Below, one piece after another: positions 45,986 to 55,046 of a DNA stretch of 64,000 nucleotides. Within the stretch, counting starts at the first letter, position 1. Each line of letters opens with the position of its first letter. A program made the translations under genes and the position numbers. The notes under the pieces were generated by a model. That model saw nothing but the letters and a program-made list of their open reading frames with translations. It searched no databases and had not been told where the DNA came from. This stretch comes from a virus, in the IMG/VR virus record IMGVR_UViG_3300036851_000321, positions 1-64,000 of that record. The stretch is one strand, 5' to 3'.

Positions 45986-46331
45986 CGGAAAAAGTCACTT
46001 GGCTCAGAAGATCGCCGCGGGCCGCATGGTCCACGACGGCGAGGAGCTAAAGGGCATCGAGTGGTCCGCCGGCTCTGAGAAGGCTTCACGCTGGCTCGAT
46101 GTGCCGGGACCCTGGGTCTGCGAGAACGTCGCGATGGCGCGGGCCCTTCGAAAGTGGTTGCTCCGTAACCCCACGGGGTTGCCGGCCGACCTCTTCATCC
46201 AGCTCGACACGCAGGTGGCCGAGCGGGTCCCCGGACAGGAAGCGATGGCCGTCGGCTGTCGGACCGTCTGGGATCAGATTGAACCCGAGCTTGTCAGGCG
46301 CGGGGCGAAGATTTTGAGAGCGAGACTTTAG
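45960..46331 (+). CDS. Small P-loop NTPase-like protein
   Basis: 123 residues from a GTG at 45960, overlapping the portal gene end. Walker A GGPRSGKSHLAQKI lies at the very N terminus; EGxS-type kinase features are not evident, but RTVWDQIEPELVRRG closes a compact alpha/beta fold. Looks like a small nucleotide-binding or kinase-like protein; unusual between portal and capsid genes. Confidence 0.6.
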   Translation: MVIAGGPRSGKSHLAQKIAAGRMVHDGEELKGIEWSAGSEKASRWLDVPGPWVCENVAMARALRKWLLRNPTGLPADLFIQLDTQVAERVPGQEAMAVGCRTVWDQIEPELVRRGAKILRARL

Positions 46332-46332
46332 G

Positions 46333-46779
46333 ATGAGCGGAAGCTGGGATCTTAGCGGCACAAGCCCCGCCGCAGCCAGCACGGTTGCTGGAGCGTCGGC
46401 GTCAGGCCTTTCGAGCTGCCTAGAGCTCATGGTCGAGGCGCAGCTCGTTGGCGCAACGGGCGGCACGCTCGACGTGTGGCTTCAACGCAAGGTCGGCCCG
46501 AACCTTTGGGTTGACTGGGTCCACTTTCCCCAGCTTGCGGCCGGCGCTTCAGCGATCCGGTACTCGTTCGCGGTGAAGAACGCGGCAACGGCGACCGGGG
46601 CACTGACCGCCGTCACGACCGTCGGCACGGATGCGGCGCCTGCGGTTGGTGCAGGCGTAGGTCTCATAACCAACGGGCATCCGGGCGACTTCGTGCGCGT
46701 CGTCTACGTCGCCGGCGCGAGCACATCAGCCGGGGCACTTGCCAGGATCATCATCACGGGTATCGGCCCGAGCCGCTAG
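46333..46779 (+). CDS. Probable virion protein, 148 aa
   Basis: Ala/Gly/Thr-rich beta protein (LELMVEAQLVGATGGTLDVW, RYSFAVKNAATATGALTAVT, GDFVRVVYVAGASTSAGALA), as in capsid decoration or fibre domains. No family named. Confidence 0.55.
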   Translation: MSGSWDLSGTSPAAASTVAGASASGLSSCLELMVEAQLVGATGGTLDVWLQRKVGPNLWVDWVHFPQLAAGASAIRYSFAVKNAATATGALTAVTTVGTDAAPAVGAGVGLITNGHPGDFVRVVYVAGASTSAGALARIIITGIGPSR

Positions 46780-47306
46780 ACGCTGATGCGTGACGGCTTC
46801 ACGGCCCGCAGAACGAACGCCAGCTGCGCATCGTTCTCCCAGATTGTCTCAGGCTCGAAGTCGGCCCGGTAGAACTCACGGAAGTCGCTCATCGGGGTCT
46901 TTCCGATCTGCTTCGTGTACTCGGCCTGCGAGAGGAACACGAGCGTTGCGGACGAGATGATCCGAGTGTGTGACGGGTCGCCCCAGGCCCAAACGGATTT
47001 CCACGAAGGACACGTGCCGCAGAGCAGGCCGCCCGGCTTCAACACCCGCCAGTAGTCGGCGAATTGGCCGAGCAGGCAGCGGGCGTCTCCTTGCGGGCCG
47101 AGGTGCTCCAAAACCTCGTACGCGTGCAATTCGTCGAACGAATCGTCGTCGAACGGCAAGCGCGGCTCTCGCAGATCGTGAAGCACGTCGGGCTTGTGCG
47201 TCGCGACGTTGTCGAGCGTGACGAGCTCGCCCCACTCCTTGCGGCCACCCGCCGCAATCACTCTCTCGCGGCGCGTGCCGCAGCCAATCAATAGGTCACG
47301 AGGCAT
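46776..47306 (-). CDS. SAM-dependent methyltransferase on the reverse strand
   Basis: 176 residues; start MPRDLLIGCGTRRERVIAAG at 47306. Class I Rossmann pattern: motif I LLIGCGTRRER, DVLHDLREPRLPFDDDSFDE (post-II/III), YEVLEHLG and LKPGGLLCGTCPSW. The only reverse gene in the head module, inserted between virion protein and scaffold. Substrate unknown; could be small molecule, protein or DNA. Possibly its own transcription unit (a moron). Confidence 0.72.
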   Translation of the reverse strand: MPRDLLIGCGTRRERVIAAGGRKEWGELVTLDNVATHKPDVLHDLREPRLPFDDDSFDELHAYEVLEHLGPQGDARCLLGQFADYWRVLKPGGLLCGTCPSWKSVWAWGDPSHTRIISSATLVFLSQAEYTKQIGKTPMSDFREFYRADFEPETIWENDAQLAFVLRAVKPSRISV

Positions 47307-47455
47307 CTGCTGAGTGTACCTGAACACCCGGGAGACCGGGTGCGCGGGATTCCAGGCCACCCGTCAACGGCCCGGCGAGACGCCGATCGCAACGGCGCGC
47401 GGTGACACCGACCGGATCGGTGCGAGGCCCCCTGCCAAGGGCCGGAAGGATTGGC

Positions 47456-48259
47456 ATGCGTACGTTTGGAACCACCATCCCCCTGTTCGACAAGGCCGGA
47501 GACACCGGCACCGGAAGCGGCGGCGGTGACCCCGCGAAGCCCTTCACGGACGAACAGCAGGCCGCCATCGGCGCGGCCATCAGTGGCGCGCTCAAGAGCG
47601 AGGGCAAGCGCCTCGTTTCGGCAGCCGTTGGCGAGGCCGTAAAGGCAGCACTCGGCGACCTGAAGATCGGCGAGCAGATTGCGGCCGAGGTCGCGAAGCT
47701 CAAGCCCGAGCCACCCGAGCCGAAACCCGGCGACAAGAAGCCTGACCCCGAGGTCGCCGCCCTGAAGGCGAAGCTCGAAGAGGTCACGGCGAGCCTCAAT
47801 AACGAAGCCGAAGAGCGGCAAAAGGCCGTTCTGCTCGCGCGCGACGAGAAGGCCATGGCGACGCTGAAGAGCGCGCTTGCGCCGCTGGTTCGCCCCGAGG
47901 CGCTCGAGATCGCCGCGTCTCATCTCTTCGTCGCGCAGAAGCGCGTCACGTTCGACGAGCAGGGGAACCCGCTCCTGACCGTTCGCAAGGCGCCGTACGC
48001 AGGCCAGGCGGAAGAGGACCTCCCGCTGCCGCTCGCCGATGGCGTCCAGCATTGGGTCAAGTCGAGCGAGGGCAAGTTCTTCGCTCCCGCCCCGACCGGT
48101 GGCGGCGACACGAAGGGCGGAGGCGCACCGCGCCGCGTGCAGGCCGGCTCCGACGGGATGCCTCGCTACGACGCCGAAGCCGCGAGCGACGACGAACGCG
48201 ATCGGCGCGCCGAAGAGCGCGTCGCTGCCTACAAGCAGCGCTTTCCGAATCTCACCTGA
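47456..48259 (+). CDS. Scaffold-like protein
   Basis: 267 residues from ATG 47456 behind GGAAGGA. A Gly-rich start, long helices (LKSEGKRLVSAAVGEAVKAA), a Pro-rich hinge (PEPPEPKPGDKKPDP) and a coiled coil (EEVTASLNNEAEERQKAVLL), then a small folded C-terminal part. Typical of scaffolding proteins immediately before the major capsid gene. Confidence 0.68.
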   Translation: MRTFGTTIPLFDKAGDTGTGSGGGDPAKPFTDEQQAAIGAAISGALKSEGKRLVSAAVGEAVKAALGDLKIGEQIAAEVAKLKPEPPEPKPGDKKPDPEVAALKAKLEEVTASLNNEAEERQKAVLLARDEKAMATLKSALAPLVRPEALEIAASHLFVAQKRVTFDEQGNPLLTVRKAPYAGQAEEDLPLPLADGVQHWVKSSEGKFFAPAPTGGGDTKGGGAPRRVQAGSDGMPRYDAEAASDDERDRRAEERVAAYKQRFPNLT

Positions 48260-48363
48260 GCTCGCCCGTTTCCCCACGCTCAATGACGAGCTGGGTGCTG
48301 CGCGCGGGCGACCAACAACGACCGTCCGAATAGCCCGCCGCGCGGGAGAGAAAGAGCAGACCC

Positions 48364-49371
48364 ATGGCTGATACGCCGCAAACCCTTGCCCTCATCGTCC
48401 AGGCCCAGGAATACCGGGGCCGCATCGTCCAGAACATCAACCGTCGGACGGTGCTCCTGAAGACGCTTCCGATCGTTCGCGGCGGAGGGAAGAACGTCTC
48501 GTGGGTGGCGCAGTCCTCTGGTCACATCGCGGAGAACTACACGGACGGCGCAACGGCCGCGAACTTCGGGAGCGACGCGCAGGACGACGCGATCCTGTCG
48601 TGGGCGCTCTACCGCGGCAACATCCACGTCACCAAGCTGGCGATGGACTCGGCCGCGACCTCGAACACGCCGGCCGGGAACAAGCGCCTCTGGGTGAAGA
48701 ACCAGGTCGACGCGATGAGCACGCTCGCCGCGCTCGTCGAAGACGAGCTCTTCAACGGGCTTGGCACCGGCACGCTCATCGCCGGGCTCGACGTTGCCAT
48801 CGGCGACGACACGAACACCTACGCGACGATCGATCGCACGACTTCGACGTACTGGAAGCCGTACGTGGTGGATCCGGGCTCCCTCACGGCGCCCACGATC
48901 GCTCTCATCCGCGCGGATCTCGGTGCGATCTACGACTCGTGTGGCGAAACGCCCGACATGGCGGTCTGCCCGACTGCCGTGTTCAACAAGATCGCGGGTC
49001 TCTTCGACCCGAACCGCCGTTGGACCACGATGGACACGTCGCGCGGTCGCATCAGTCTCGATGCCGGCTACGAGGGCATCCAGATCGACAACTGCATGTT
49101 CCTGAAGTCGAAGGACGCGACGGCGAACCAGATTTACTACATCAACTCGAACTACGTTCACATCGAGACGCTACCCGACTCCGAGGTGCCGCTCGAGATC
49201 CAGGACGCGGTTCCGGCAACGGACGGCTACGGGTCGGTCCCGCTCGACATGAAGTTCCATCCGCTTGCCGAGGTCGGCCCGGCCAAGCGCGCCGAGGTTC
49301 TGGCGAACTGCCAGCTCATCGTCGAGAAGCCGAAGAGCTGCGGCGTCCGTAAGAACGTCGCGACCACGTAA
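48364..49371 (+). CDS. Major capsid protein
   Basis: 335 residues. ADTPQTLALIVQAQEYRGRI opening, KNVSWVAQSSGHIAENYTDG, AILSWALYRGNIHVTKLAMD, then VEDELFNGLGTGTLIAGLDV and MAVCPTAVFNKIAGLFDP are the pattern of HK97-fold capsid proteins (E-loop, spine helix, A-domain). Position after the scaffold supports it. Forms the icosahedral shell. Confidence 0.85.
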   Translation: MADTPQTLALIVQAQEYRGRIVQNINRRTVLLKTLPIVRGGGKNVSWVAQSSGHIAENYTDGATAANFGSDAQDDAILSWALYRGNIHVTKLAMDSAATSNTPAGNKRLWVKNQVDAMSTLAALVEDELFNGLGTGTLIAGLDVAIGDDTNTYATIDRTTSTYWKPYVVDPGSLTAPTIALIRADLGAIYDSCGETPDMAVCPTAVFNKIAGLFDPNRRWTTMDTSRGRISLDAGYEGIQIDNCMFLKSKDATANQIYYINSNYVHIETLPDSEVPLEIQDAVPATDGYGSVPLDMKFHPLAEVGPAKRAEVLANCQLIVEKPKSCGVRKNVATT

Positions 49372-49397
49372 GCCTGAAAGGGCTCCGGGAAACACCC

Positions 49398-49934
49398 ATG
49401 GCATACACCACGCGCAATTTGCCCGACGAGATGATCTTCTCGCTCGTGGCGGCCCACAATCTGCGACAGGAAGAGGCGGTCGCGTCGTTCTTCCACGCGG
49501 ACACGACGCAGGTCACGAGCGGCGACTACCGCGCGCGAACCGTAGCGGACGACACTCCGGCCCTGAGCATCGGGGGTAACCCCACCGACTCGACGACCGT
49601 CATTTCGTTCACGAACGGCCTCAGGAAGCTGATCAACCGGCATTTCGCCGACACCCGGGCGCACAACACGGCCGTCAGTGCCGCCACGGCCGCAGCGGTC
49701 GCCACTGATCTCACCACCGCCATCACGGCGATGAACCTGATGAAGGCCGAGTACGGCACTCACCTCTCGGCGTCGAACGTGCACTTCAACAACGACGGCA
49801 CGAACACGATCGCGGCGGCCGACGCCACGAACCAGACGACCGCCATCACGCTCCTCACGGAGATGCGGACGGACGTTGGTGCGCACGTCGTGAGCGCTCC
49901 GCTCGGCGCGATGATCCAACTCGTGGACGCCTGA
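49398..49934 (+). CDS. Probable virion protein, 178 aa
   Basis: Ala/Thr-rich, ending with repeated segments (LTTAITAMNLMKAEYGTHLS, QTTAITLLTEMRTDVGAHVV) that look like duplicated helices. Possibly a decoration or structural head protein. No family. Confidence 0.58.
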   Translation: MAYTTRNLPDEMIFSLVAAHNLRQEEAVASFFHADTTQVTSGDYRARTVADDTPALSIGGNPTDSTTVISFTNGLRKLINRHFADTRAHNTAVSAATAAAVATDLTTAITAMNLMKAEYGTHLSASNVHFNNDGTNTIAAADATNQTTAITLLTEMRTDVGAHVVSAPLGAMIQLVDA

Positions 49935-49935
49935 C

Positions 49936-50460
49936 ATGCGGTTCTACAACCAGGGCAAGAACGCGCTCTCGTGGGACATGGGAGGCGAACGCTTCTCGTG
50001 CGAGCCATGGGGCGCGGTCGAAATACCGGATGCCCTGGTGCCAGCCGTGCGCTCGCGCGGTCTCCCGCTCGACGTGACCCCGACGGCGCCCGAGCTCCGG
50101 GCGCAGGTTCGGGTTGCTGACGAGCGGGCGGCTTCCGACGCGGCGCCGCTTCTCGCCTTGCGAAAGCAGGCGGACGACGCGGCGGCTGCGGAGCGCGCGG
50201 CAAAGGCAGAGGTTGAGGCCCTGAGCGTCGAGATTTCTGCCGAGCGCGGTAAGCTACGCGACGCGCGCGAGCAGATCGCGGAGCTGACGAAGAAGCTCAA
50301 GGCGGCGGCATCGGACAAGGACGCGGCCGAAAGGCTGCTCACCGAGGCGAGCGCACAAGCGACCGCGTCGGAGGAGCGCGCGATCAAGGCCGAGGCACTG
50401 CTCGCTGAGCGGACGAAGGGCGGCAAACCCGAGAAACAGAAGTCTGCCGAGCCGAGGTAG
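49936..50460 (+). CDS. Coiled-coil protein, 174 aa
   Basis: RFYNQGKNALSWDMGGERFS and CEPWGAVEIPDALVPAV form a small N-terminal domain seen in head-tail joining regions. Residues ~55-165 are a continuous Ala/Glu/Lys coiled coil (AERAAKAEVEALSVEISAER). May be a head-associated spacer. Confidence 0.58.
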   Translation: MRFYNQGKNALSWDMGGERFSCEPWGAVEIPDALVPAVRSRGLPLDVTPTAPELRAQVRVADERAASDAAPLLALRKQADDAAAAERAAKAEVEALSVEISAERGKLRDAREQIAELTKKLKAAASDKDAAERLLTEASAQATASEERAIKAEALLAERTKGGKPEKQKSAEPR

Positions 50461-50463
50461 CCG

Positions 50464-50868
50464 ATGGCCTTTACGGCTGCCCAAGAGGACCAGATCCGGC
50501 AGTACCTCGGATTCGCGGCTGGGTTTTACGACCTCAACACGCGATTCGAGAGCATGCTGGACACGATCGGCGCCGACGCGGTCGCACAAGCGAGCGTCGA
50601 GGCCATCATGGCCAAGATCGTACTCGCCGAGGCGGCAATCGCGGCGGGCGGCACGAGCTCGAGCGCAACCGGATCGCTCAAGGCGATTGTCGGTGACGTT
50701 GAGTGGTACTCCGTCGGTGAGAGCGAAGGCGCCGTCACCACCTCGCGCGACTACGGCCGCATCCTGATCAATCGCCTCGCCGCTCGCTTCGGCTTCACTC
50801 GTGAAGAGCTCCCGAGCGACTACTTCGGCGAAGGCGGCTGGCGCGGGGGGGAGATGGCGCTCGGATGA
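50464..50868 (+). CDS. Head-tail connector-like protein
   Basis: 134 residues, helical, MAFTAAQEDQIRQYLGFAAG start and ESMLDTIGADAVAQASVEAI. Length, place and helix pattern suit an adaptor protein under the portal. Identity is by context. Confidence 0.55.
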   Translation: MAFTAAQEDQIRQYLGFAAGFYDLNTRFESMLDTIGADAVAQASVEAIMAKIVLAEAAIAAGGTSSSATGSLKAIVGDVEWYSVGESEGAVTTSRDYGRILINRLAARFGFTREELPSDYFGEGGWRGGEMALG

Positions 50869-51506
50869 CCTTCAGTCCCTACATCGCGACCCCGACCCAC
50901 GACGCCCGTGTTCACGGCGTCTACATGGTAGGCGTCATCGCGGCTTCGCACACGTTCGAGGGTTGCGACTGGGCCATCATCAACGGGACGGGGCTCATGC
51001 GGCAGCGTGACAACCTCGTTGCGCGGTTCCTGGACGGCAAGTGCTCGCACCTCCTGTTCGTGGACTCGGACATCGGGTGGTGCCCGGCCGACGCCCAAAG
51101 ACTTTTCGATACTGGTGAAGATTTCGTTGGCGGCACCTACTGCCGCAAGTCCCCCGGCAAGGCTCCTACCGCCATTCTGCTCCCCAATCGGAAGGGTGAG
51201 CTCTACGAGGCAACGCACGTTGGTACCGGGTTTCTGCTGATCTCCCGCTCCGCCATCGAGCGCATGGTCGAGCGGTTCGCCGCGGACACCTACCAGAGCG
51301 CCGGAGAGAGCTACGCGGCGCTCTTTCACCAGACTATTCACGAAGGCACCGAAGACCTCGCGTTCTGCCGGAAGTGGCGCGAGTGCGGCGGCAAGGTGTG
51401 GATGCACACCGGAGTCGTGCTCCCTCACTACGACGGGAACACGCCCTACGTCGCCGACGTGAGCGAGCTTCGAAAGCCGGTCGAGGCTGAGCGAGCGGCG
51501 GCGTGA
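50865..51506 (+). CDS. GT-A-fold glycosyltransferase in the head module
   Basis: 213 residues, ATG in overlap with the connector gene. THDARVHGVYMVGVIAASH, NLVARFLDGKCSHLLFVDSD (DxD metal motif in FVDSD), VGGTYCRKSPGKAP, THVGTGFLLISRSAIERM and EDLAFCRKWRECG match GT-A/family-2-like enzymes seen in phages. It would add sugars to virion proteins, DNA or host surface. Coupling on both sides ties it to virion assembly. Confidence 0.75.
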   Translation: MTFSPYIATPTHDARVHGVYMVGVIAASHTFEGCDWAIINGTGLMRQRDNLVARFLDGKCSHLLFVDSDIGWCPADAQRLFDTGEDFVGGTYCRKSPGKAPTAILLPNRKGELYEATHVGTGFLLISRSAIERMVERFAADTYQSAGESYAALFHQTIHEGTEDLAFCRKWRECGGKVWMHTGVVLPHYDGNTPYVADVSELRKPVEAERAAA

Positions 51507-51949
51507 CTCTCGCCGACGACCTTCTCCCTGTTGTATTTGACGCACGGTCGATTGCTGGTGACCTCGGCTTCCGCCCGCATTCGGTGGCGGTGGTCATCGA
51601 GTACGCGAACGAGACGACTGGGCAGGGCGGGATCACCAGCGAGCGCACCCCGATCGTCGAGGCGCAGAGCCAGAATCCGCGGATCGTCTGGGAGAAATCC
51701 GACGACGTGCCGTTCGGCAACGCGCCATCAAACATCATCATGGTCGGGCCGGTCACCCCGAGTGACTCGCTCGACGAGATCTTTACCCGTGAGCTTGGGG
51801 CCGGCGAGAGTCGGCTCCTCATAGTCACGGGACCGAACAACCCGGACGGCGAACGGTTCGCGATCGTCGACTACGACGCCTCGCGTCCACTGCGCCGGAT
51901 GATCCGCGCGCAAGGCATGGAGCAAGCGCTCCAGGGCTTCACCACCTGA
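51503..51949 (+). CDS. Head closure-like protein, 148 aa
   Basis: GTG start. LADDLLPVVFDARSIAGDLG and HSVAVVIEYANETTG, beta-rich with a final helix; size and place fit a head-completion (stopper) protein. Identity by context. Confidence 0.52.
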   Translation: MTLADDLLPVVFDARSIAGDLGFRPHSVAVVIEYANETTGQGGITSERTPIVEAQSQNPRIVWEKSDDVPFGNAPSNIIMVGPVTPSDSLDEIFTRELGAGESRLLIVTGPNNPDGERFAIVDYDASRPLRRMIRAQGMEQALQGFTT

Positions 51950-52425
51950 TGCCGCTCTTCGGGGATTTCCAGACGCTCAAGCGCTGGGAAAAGAGCATCG
52001 GGCAACTCGCGTCGCGCGGACTCGCGTTCGATTGCGCCAACGAGATGGCGGAGGCGCACCTTCGTCAGGTGGCGCGCGAGTTCGAGACCGAAAGAGACCC
52101 GTTTGGCAAGCCCTGGAAGCCAAAGAAGCGCCCCGACGGCCGCAAGATCCTTCGCGGCAAGACCGGAAACCTTCGGCGGTTCCGCAAAGCCACGATCAAT
52201 CAGCGCGGGTACAAGATCGGCACGACGGCGCCCTACCTCCGGTTCCACCAGTCGGGGACGAGTCGAATGGCGCAGCGCCGCGTGCTCCCCGGCAAACGAC
52301 TCCCGACGCAGCTCGCCTCCGAGTTCCGCTCGATCTTCACCAAATACTGCCGGCAACGGCTGAGGCTCATCGGTGGCGGAATCCGAGTTTCGGGCACTGG
52401 TTCAGGCGGTACACGCGCAGCTTGA
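51949..52425 (+). CDS. Mu gpG-like virion morphogenesis / tail completion protein
   Basis: 158 residues. DPFGKPWKPKKRPDGRKILR, GNLRRFRKATINQRGYKIG and YLRFHQSGTS, then RVLPGKRLPTQL, carry the markers of the phage virion morphogenesis family (Mu gpG, P2 gpS), which joins tails to heads. ATG 1 nt overlaps the previous stop. Confidence 0.78.
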   Translation: MPLFGDFQTLKRWEKSIGQLASRGLAFDCANEMAEAHLRQVAREFETERDPFGKPWKPKKRPDGRKILRGKTGNLRRFRKATINQRGYKIGTTAPYLRFHQSGTSRMAQRRVLPGKRLPTQLASEFRSIFTKYCRQRLRLIGGGIRVSGTGSGGTRAA

Positions 52426-52969
52426 AACGATCCTGACGGCCGAAGGGCGCGCGGTTCCCGAGCTCGTGCTTGAGCGCAAGGTCTGGAACGACGCGATCGA
52501 TCCCTCGCCACCGCGCATCTGCTGGATCGAAATGGGCGGGAGGTTTGCCCGTACGGCGAACCCGGTCGTGCCAGCCACGCTGACCGAGCCAATCGCGCCG
52601 CAGCCCACTTTCCTCGGTGCGCGCGAGGCGCTCGCCGGCATCAAGATTTGGCACACGTCCGAGGAGCACGCGACAAGGGTGCTCGATCGCCTCTGGATGG
52701 CGGCCGACCGTACCTACCCTGACCGCTTCATGTGGGACGCGGCGGGTACGGAGTACGAGTTCCGATCGCAAGTGGTCGGCCCGGGAATGCGCCACGGAGT
52801 CGAGGTCGTCACCGTCAAGGTACCGATCTGGATCCCGGTGGCCAAGAACTACGACGGCGAGTTCGAGATCGTCACCGTCGAAGGCCACCAGCTCCGCGTC
52901 GGCATCGCGAATCCTCCTGACGAAGCGGACGCGACGGTCGAATTCGATCTGAACCGCTGGTCCGGCTGA
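52373..52969 (+). CDS. Tail terminator-like protein
   Basis: 198 residues, GTG start 53 nt inside the preceding gene. FRALVQAVHAQLETILTAEG and IKIWHTSEEHATRVLDRLWM, then beta strands (VEVVTVKVPIWIPV). Position after the gpG-like gene and alpha/beta pattern suit a tail terminator. Context-based. Confidence 0.55.
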   Translation: MAESEFRALVQAVHAQLETILTAEGRAVPELVLERKVWNDAIDPSPPRICWIEMGGRFARTANPVVPATLTEPIAPQPTFLGAREALAGIKIWHTSEEHATRVLDRLWMAADRTYPDRFMWDAAGTEYEFRSQVVGPGMRHGVEVVTVKVPIWIPVAKNYDGEFEIVTVEGHQLRVGIANPPDEADATVEFDLNRWSG

Positions 52970-53036
52970 GCGCGCCGTCCCGCAAAAACAAGCCACTTCC
53001 TCACCGCAGCTCCCGCGCTGCCGAGGCCGAAGTTTC

Positions 53037-53552
53037 ATGAGCGACGAAGCGAAAGCATCGACGAAGGCGGAGAAGTCCACTCCGCAACCCGCGACGGCAC
53101 CTGCCGCCACGGAGAAGCGCAGCCCGCGCGAGTGGGCGCTTGCCCTCGGTCACGGCCCGAAGCCGAAAAGGCCGCAACTTGTCGACGAGGGCACGGTCCA
53201 GATGCTTTCCAGCCTGCTGGGCTCAGCCAAGCACGAGGCCGCGAAAGCGCTCCATGGCTGGGACGACCACGAGCACAACGAGGGCGCGCCGATCGAACTC
53301 ACGAGCGAGGACTACCTCGCCGCGCTCGCCGCATCTCACCCGGTCGACGTGTACCTGAAGAAGGGCACCAAAGACGAGCGCACGCCCGACGCTGAAGAGG
53401 CGGCGCGCGACCGGTGGGGAAACCCGGTTCTTCACCCGAAATTCGACGGCACGCCGAAGCCGCACCCGGGCGCCCTGTCCAAGCACAAGGGCAACAAGGT
53501 GCGCGTCGGCAAGGACGGCCGCGAATACCGCATCGGTGAGAAGGCGAACTGA
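53037..53552 (+). CDS. Hypothetical tail-region protein, 171 aa
   Basis: Disordered N-terminal 35 residues, then SPREWALALGHGPKPKRPQ, LLGSAKHEAAKALHGWDDHE, ELTSEDYLAALAASHPVDVY. Stop overlaps the sheath ATG. Perhaps a small tail or sheath-associated protein. Confidence 0.52.
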   Translation: MSDEAKASTKAEKSTPQPATAPAATEKRSPREWALALGHGPKPKRPQLVDEGTVQMLSSLLGSAKHEAAKALHGWDDHEHNEGAPIELTSEDYLAALAASHPVDVYLKKGTKDERTPDAEEAARDRWGNPVLHPKFDGTPKPHPGALSKHKGNKVRVGKDGREYRIGEKAN

Positions 53553-55045
53553 TGTCCTACCCCGCGCAATTCGACGTCCAGATCGCAGACGGCGGCCTCG
53601 CCCTCGGCGCCGAGCCGGCGGAAGTCCCGCTCGTCATCGGCTGCTCGAGCGCCGGCACGGTCGCGACCCTCTACGACTTCACGAGCGCGAGCGCCGACGA
53701 CCAGACCACGGGCGTCAAGGCGACGCTCGGCTACGGGGCCCTTACCGAGGTCGGCATGCCCGTCCTCAGGGTGGCGGGCCGCGCGCTCTTCCTGAAGCTC
53801 ACTGGCTCCGTCGCGGCCACCAATTCGGCCGTCACCGCGACTCGTATCGGCACCTCGGTCGGCACGATCACGCTCTCCGGAGCGGCAACGCGCGACTTCC
53901 GCGGTACCGTCGAGATCACGGCCACGACGGCCGCCCTGGGCGACGGGAAGTTCCGCTTCTCACTCGACAACAGGAACACCTGGTCGGAGGAGATCACGAT
54001 CCCGAGCGGCGGGACGTACCTGATGCCCAATTCCGGCATCACGCTCACGTTCAACCTCCAGGCCGGAACGCCGGACTTTGAGGACGACGACCTGCACACG
54101 TTCACGTGCACGCAGGCGCACTGGAACACCACCAACCTCTCCGACGGCATCACGGCGCTCCTCGCGTCGGCACTCCTCATCGGCAAGAAGATCCGGAAGG
54201 TCTACTTCACGGGCATCCCGCTGGACGCGGCGGCGGCGGCCACGAACGCGGCGGCAATCGCTACCCACATGGCGACGCTCGAGGGGTTAGACCACTTCGC
54301 GCGGGCCATCATGGATTGCGGGTCGCTCGACACGACCACGAACGTCCTAGCGAACTACGTCGCCGCCTTCTCGGATACTCGAGTCGCCGCCTGTTACGGC
54401 CGCTGCGAGATGACGAGCGCGCTCCCCACCGTGGGATTCGGGCTCCCGTTCGTCTCGATCATGCAGCCGGTCGCGGTGCGCGCAAGCGAGGCCGAGATCA
54501 GCGAGAACCTCGGGCGCGTGAAGTCGGGTGCCCTCCGCAGCGTCAAGACGACGACGCTTTCGCACGACGAGGGCCGATCAACGGCGTTCTCGGCGAGCAA
54601 CAAGATCATCACCCTGATGACCCGCCGCAACCAGACGGGCGGCGCGTACATCACGACCGGCTTCCTGAAGAGCGGCGTCGGCTCGGACTTCCTCTTCTGG
54701 GATTACGGCGTCATCACCGACGAGATGAGCACCCAGATGGTCATGGCGGCCGACAACTGGGTGAACAGCAAGCTCCGGGCGCTCACGGACGGCTCGGGGA
54801 ATCTCCATCCCGTGGACGCGCTCCGTGTCCAGATGAGCCTCACGGGCCCGGTCAAGAGCAAGCTCGACCGGCCGACGAAGGACGGCTTGCCGAGCCACGC
54901 GAGCGGTTGGCAGATCATCGTACCGACCGACTTCGACTTTCTCACCTTGCGCGAGCTCCGGATGACGGGGCGCATCGTGCCAACGGTGCCAATCGAGGGC
55001 GGAACGATCGTCATCGGGCTCACTCGTCAGCTGGAGGCCGCGTAG
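53552..55045 (+). CDS. Tail sheath protein (DUF2586-like)
   Basis: 497 residues. N-terminal region with GLALGAEPAEVPLVIGCSSA, central variable beta-rich insert (about 90-180), and a conserved C-terminal part (DYGVITDEMSTQMVMAADNW, VNSKLRALTDGSGNLHPVD, EGGTIVIGLTRQLEAA) typical of myovirus sheaths. It surrounds the tube and contracts during infection. This is the main evidence for a contractile tail. Confidence 0.8.
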   Translation: MSYPAQFDVQIADGGLALGAEPAEVPLVIGCSSAGTVATLYDFTSASADDQTTGVKATLGYGALTEVGMPVLRVAGRALFLKLTGSVAATNSAVTATRIGTSVGTITLSGAATRDFRGTVEITATTAALGDGKFRFSLDNRNTWSEEITIPSGGTYLMPNSGITLTFNLQAGTPDFEDDDLHTFTCTQAHWNTTNLSDGITALLASALLIGKKIRKVYFTGIPLDAAAAATNAAAIATHMATLEGLDHFARAIMDCGSLDTTTNVLANYVAAFSDTRVAACYGRCEMTSALPTVGFGLPFVSIMQPVAVRASEAEISENLGRVKSGALRSVKTTTLSHDEGRSTAFSASNKIITLMTRRNQTGGAYITTGFLKSGVGSDFLFWDYGVITDEMSTQMVMAADNWVNSKLRALTDGSGNLHPVDALRVQMSLTGPVKSKLDRPTKDGLPSHASGWQIIVPTDFDFLTLRELRMTGRIVPTVPIEGGTIVIGLTRQLEAA

Positions 55046-55046
55046 C

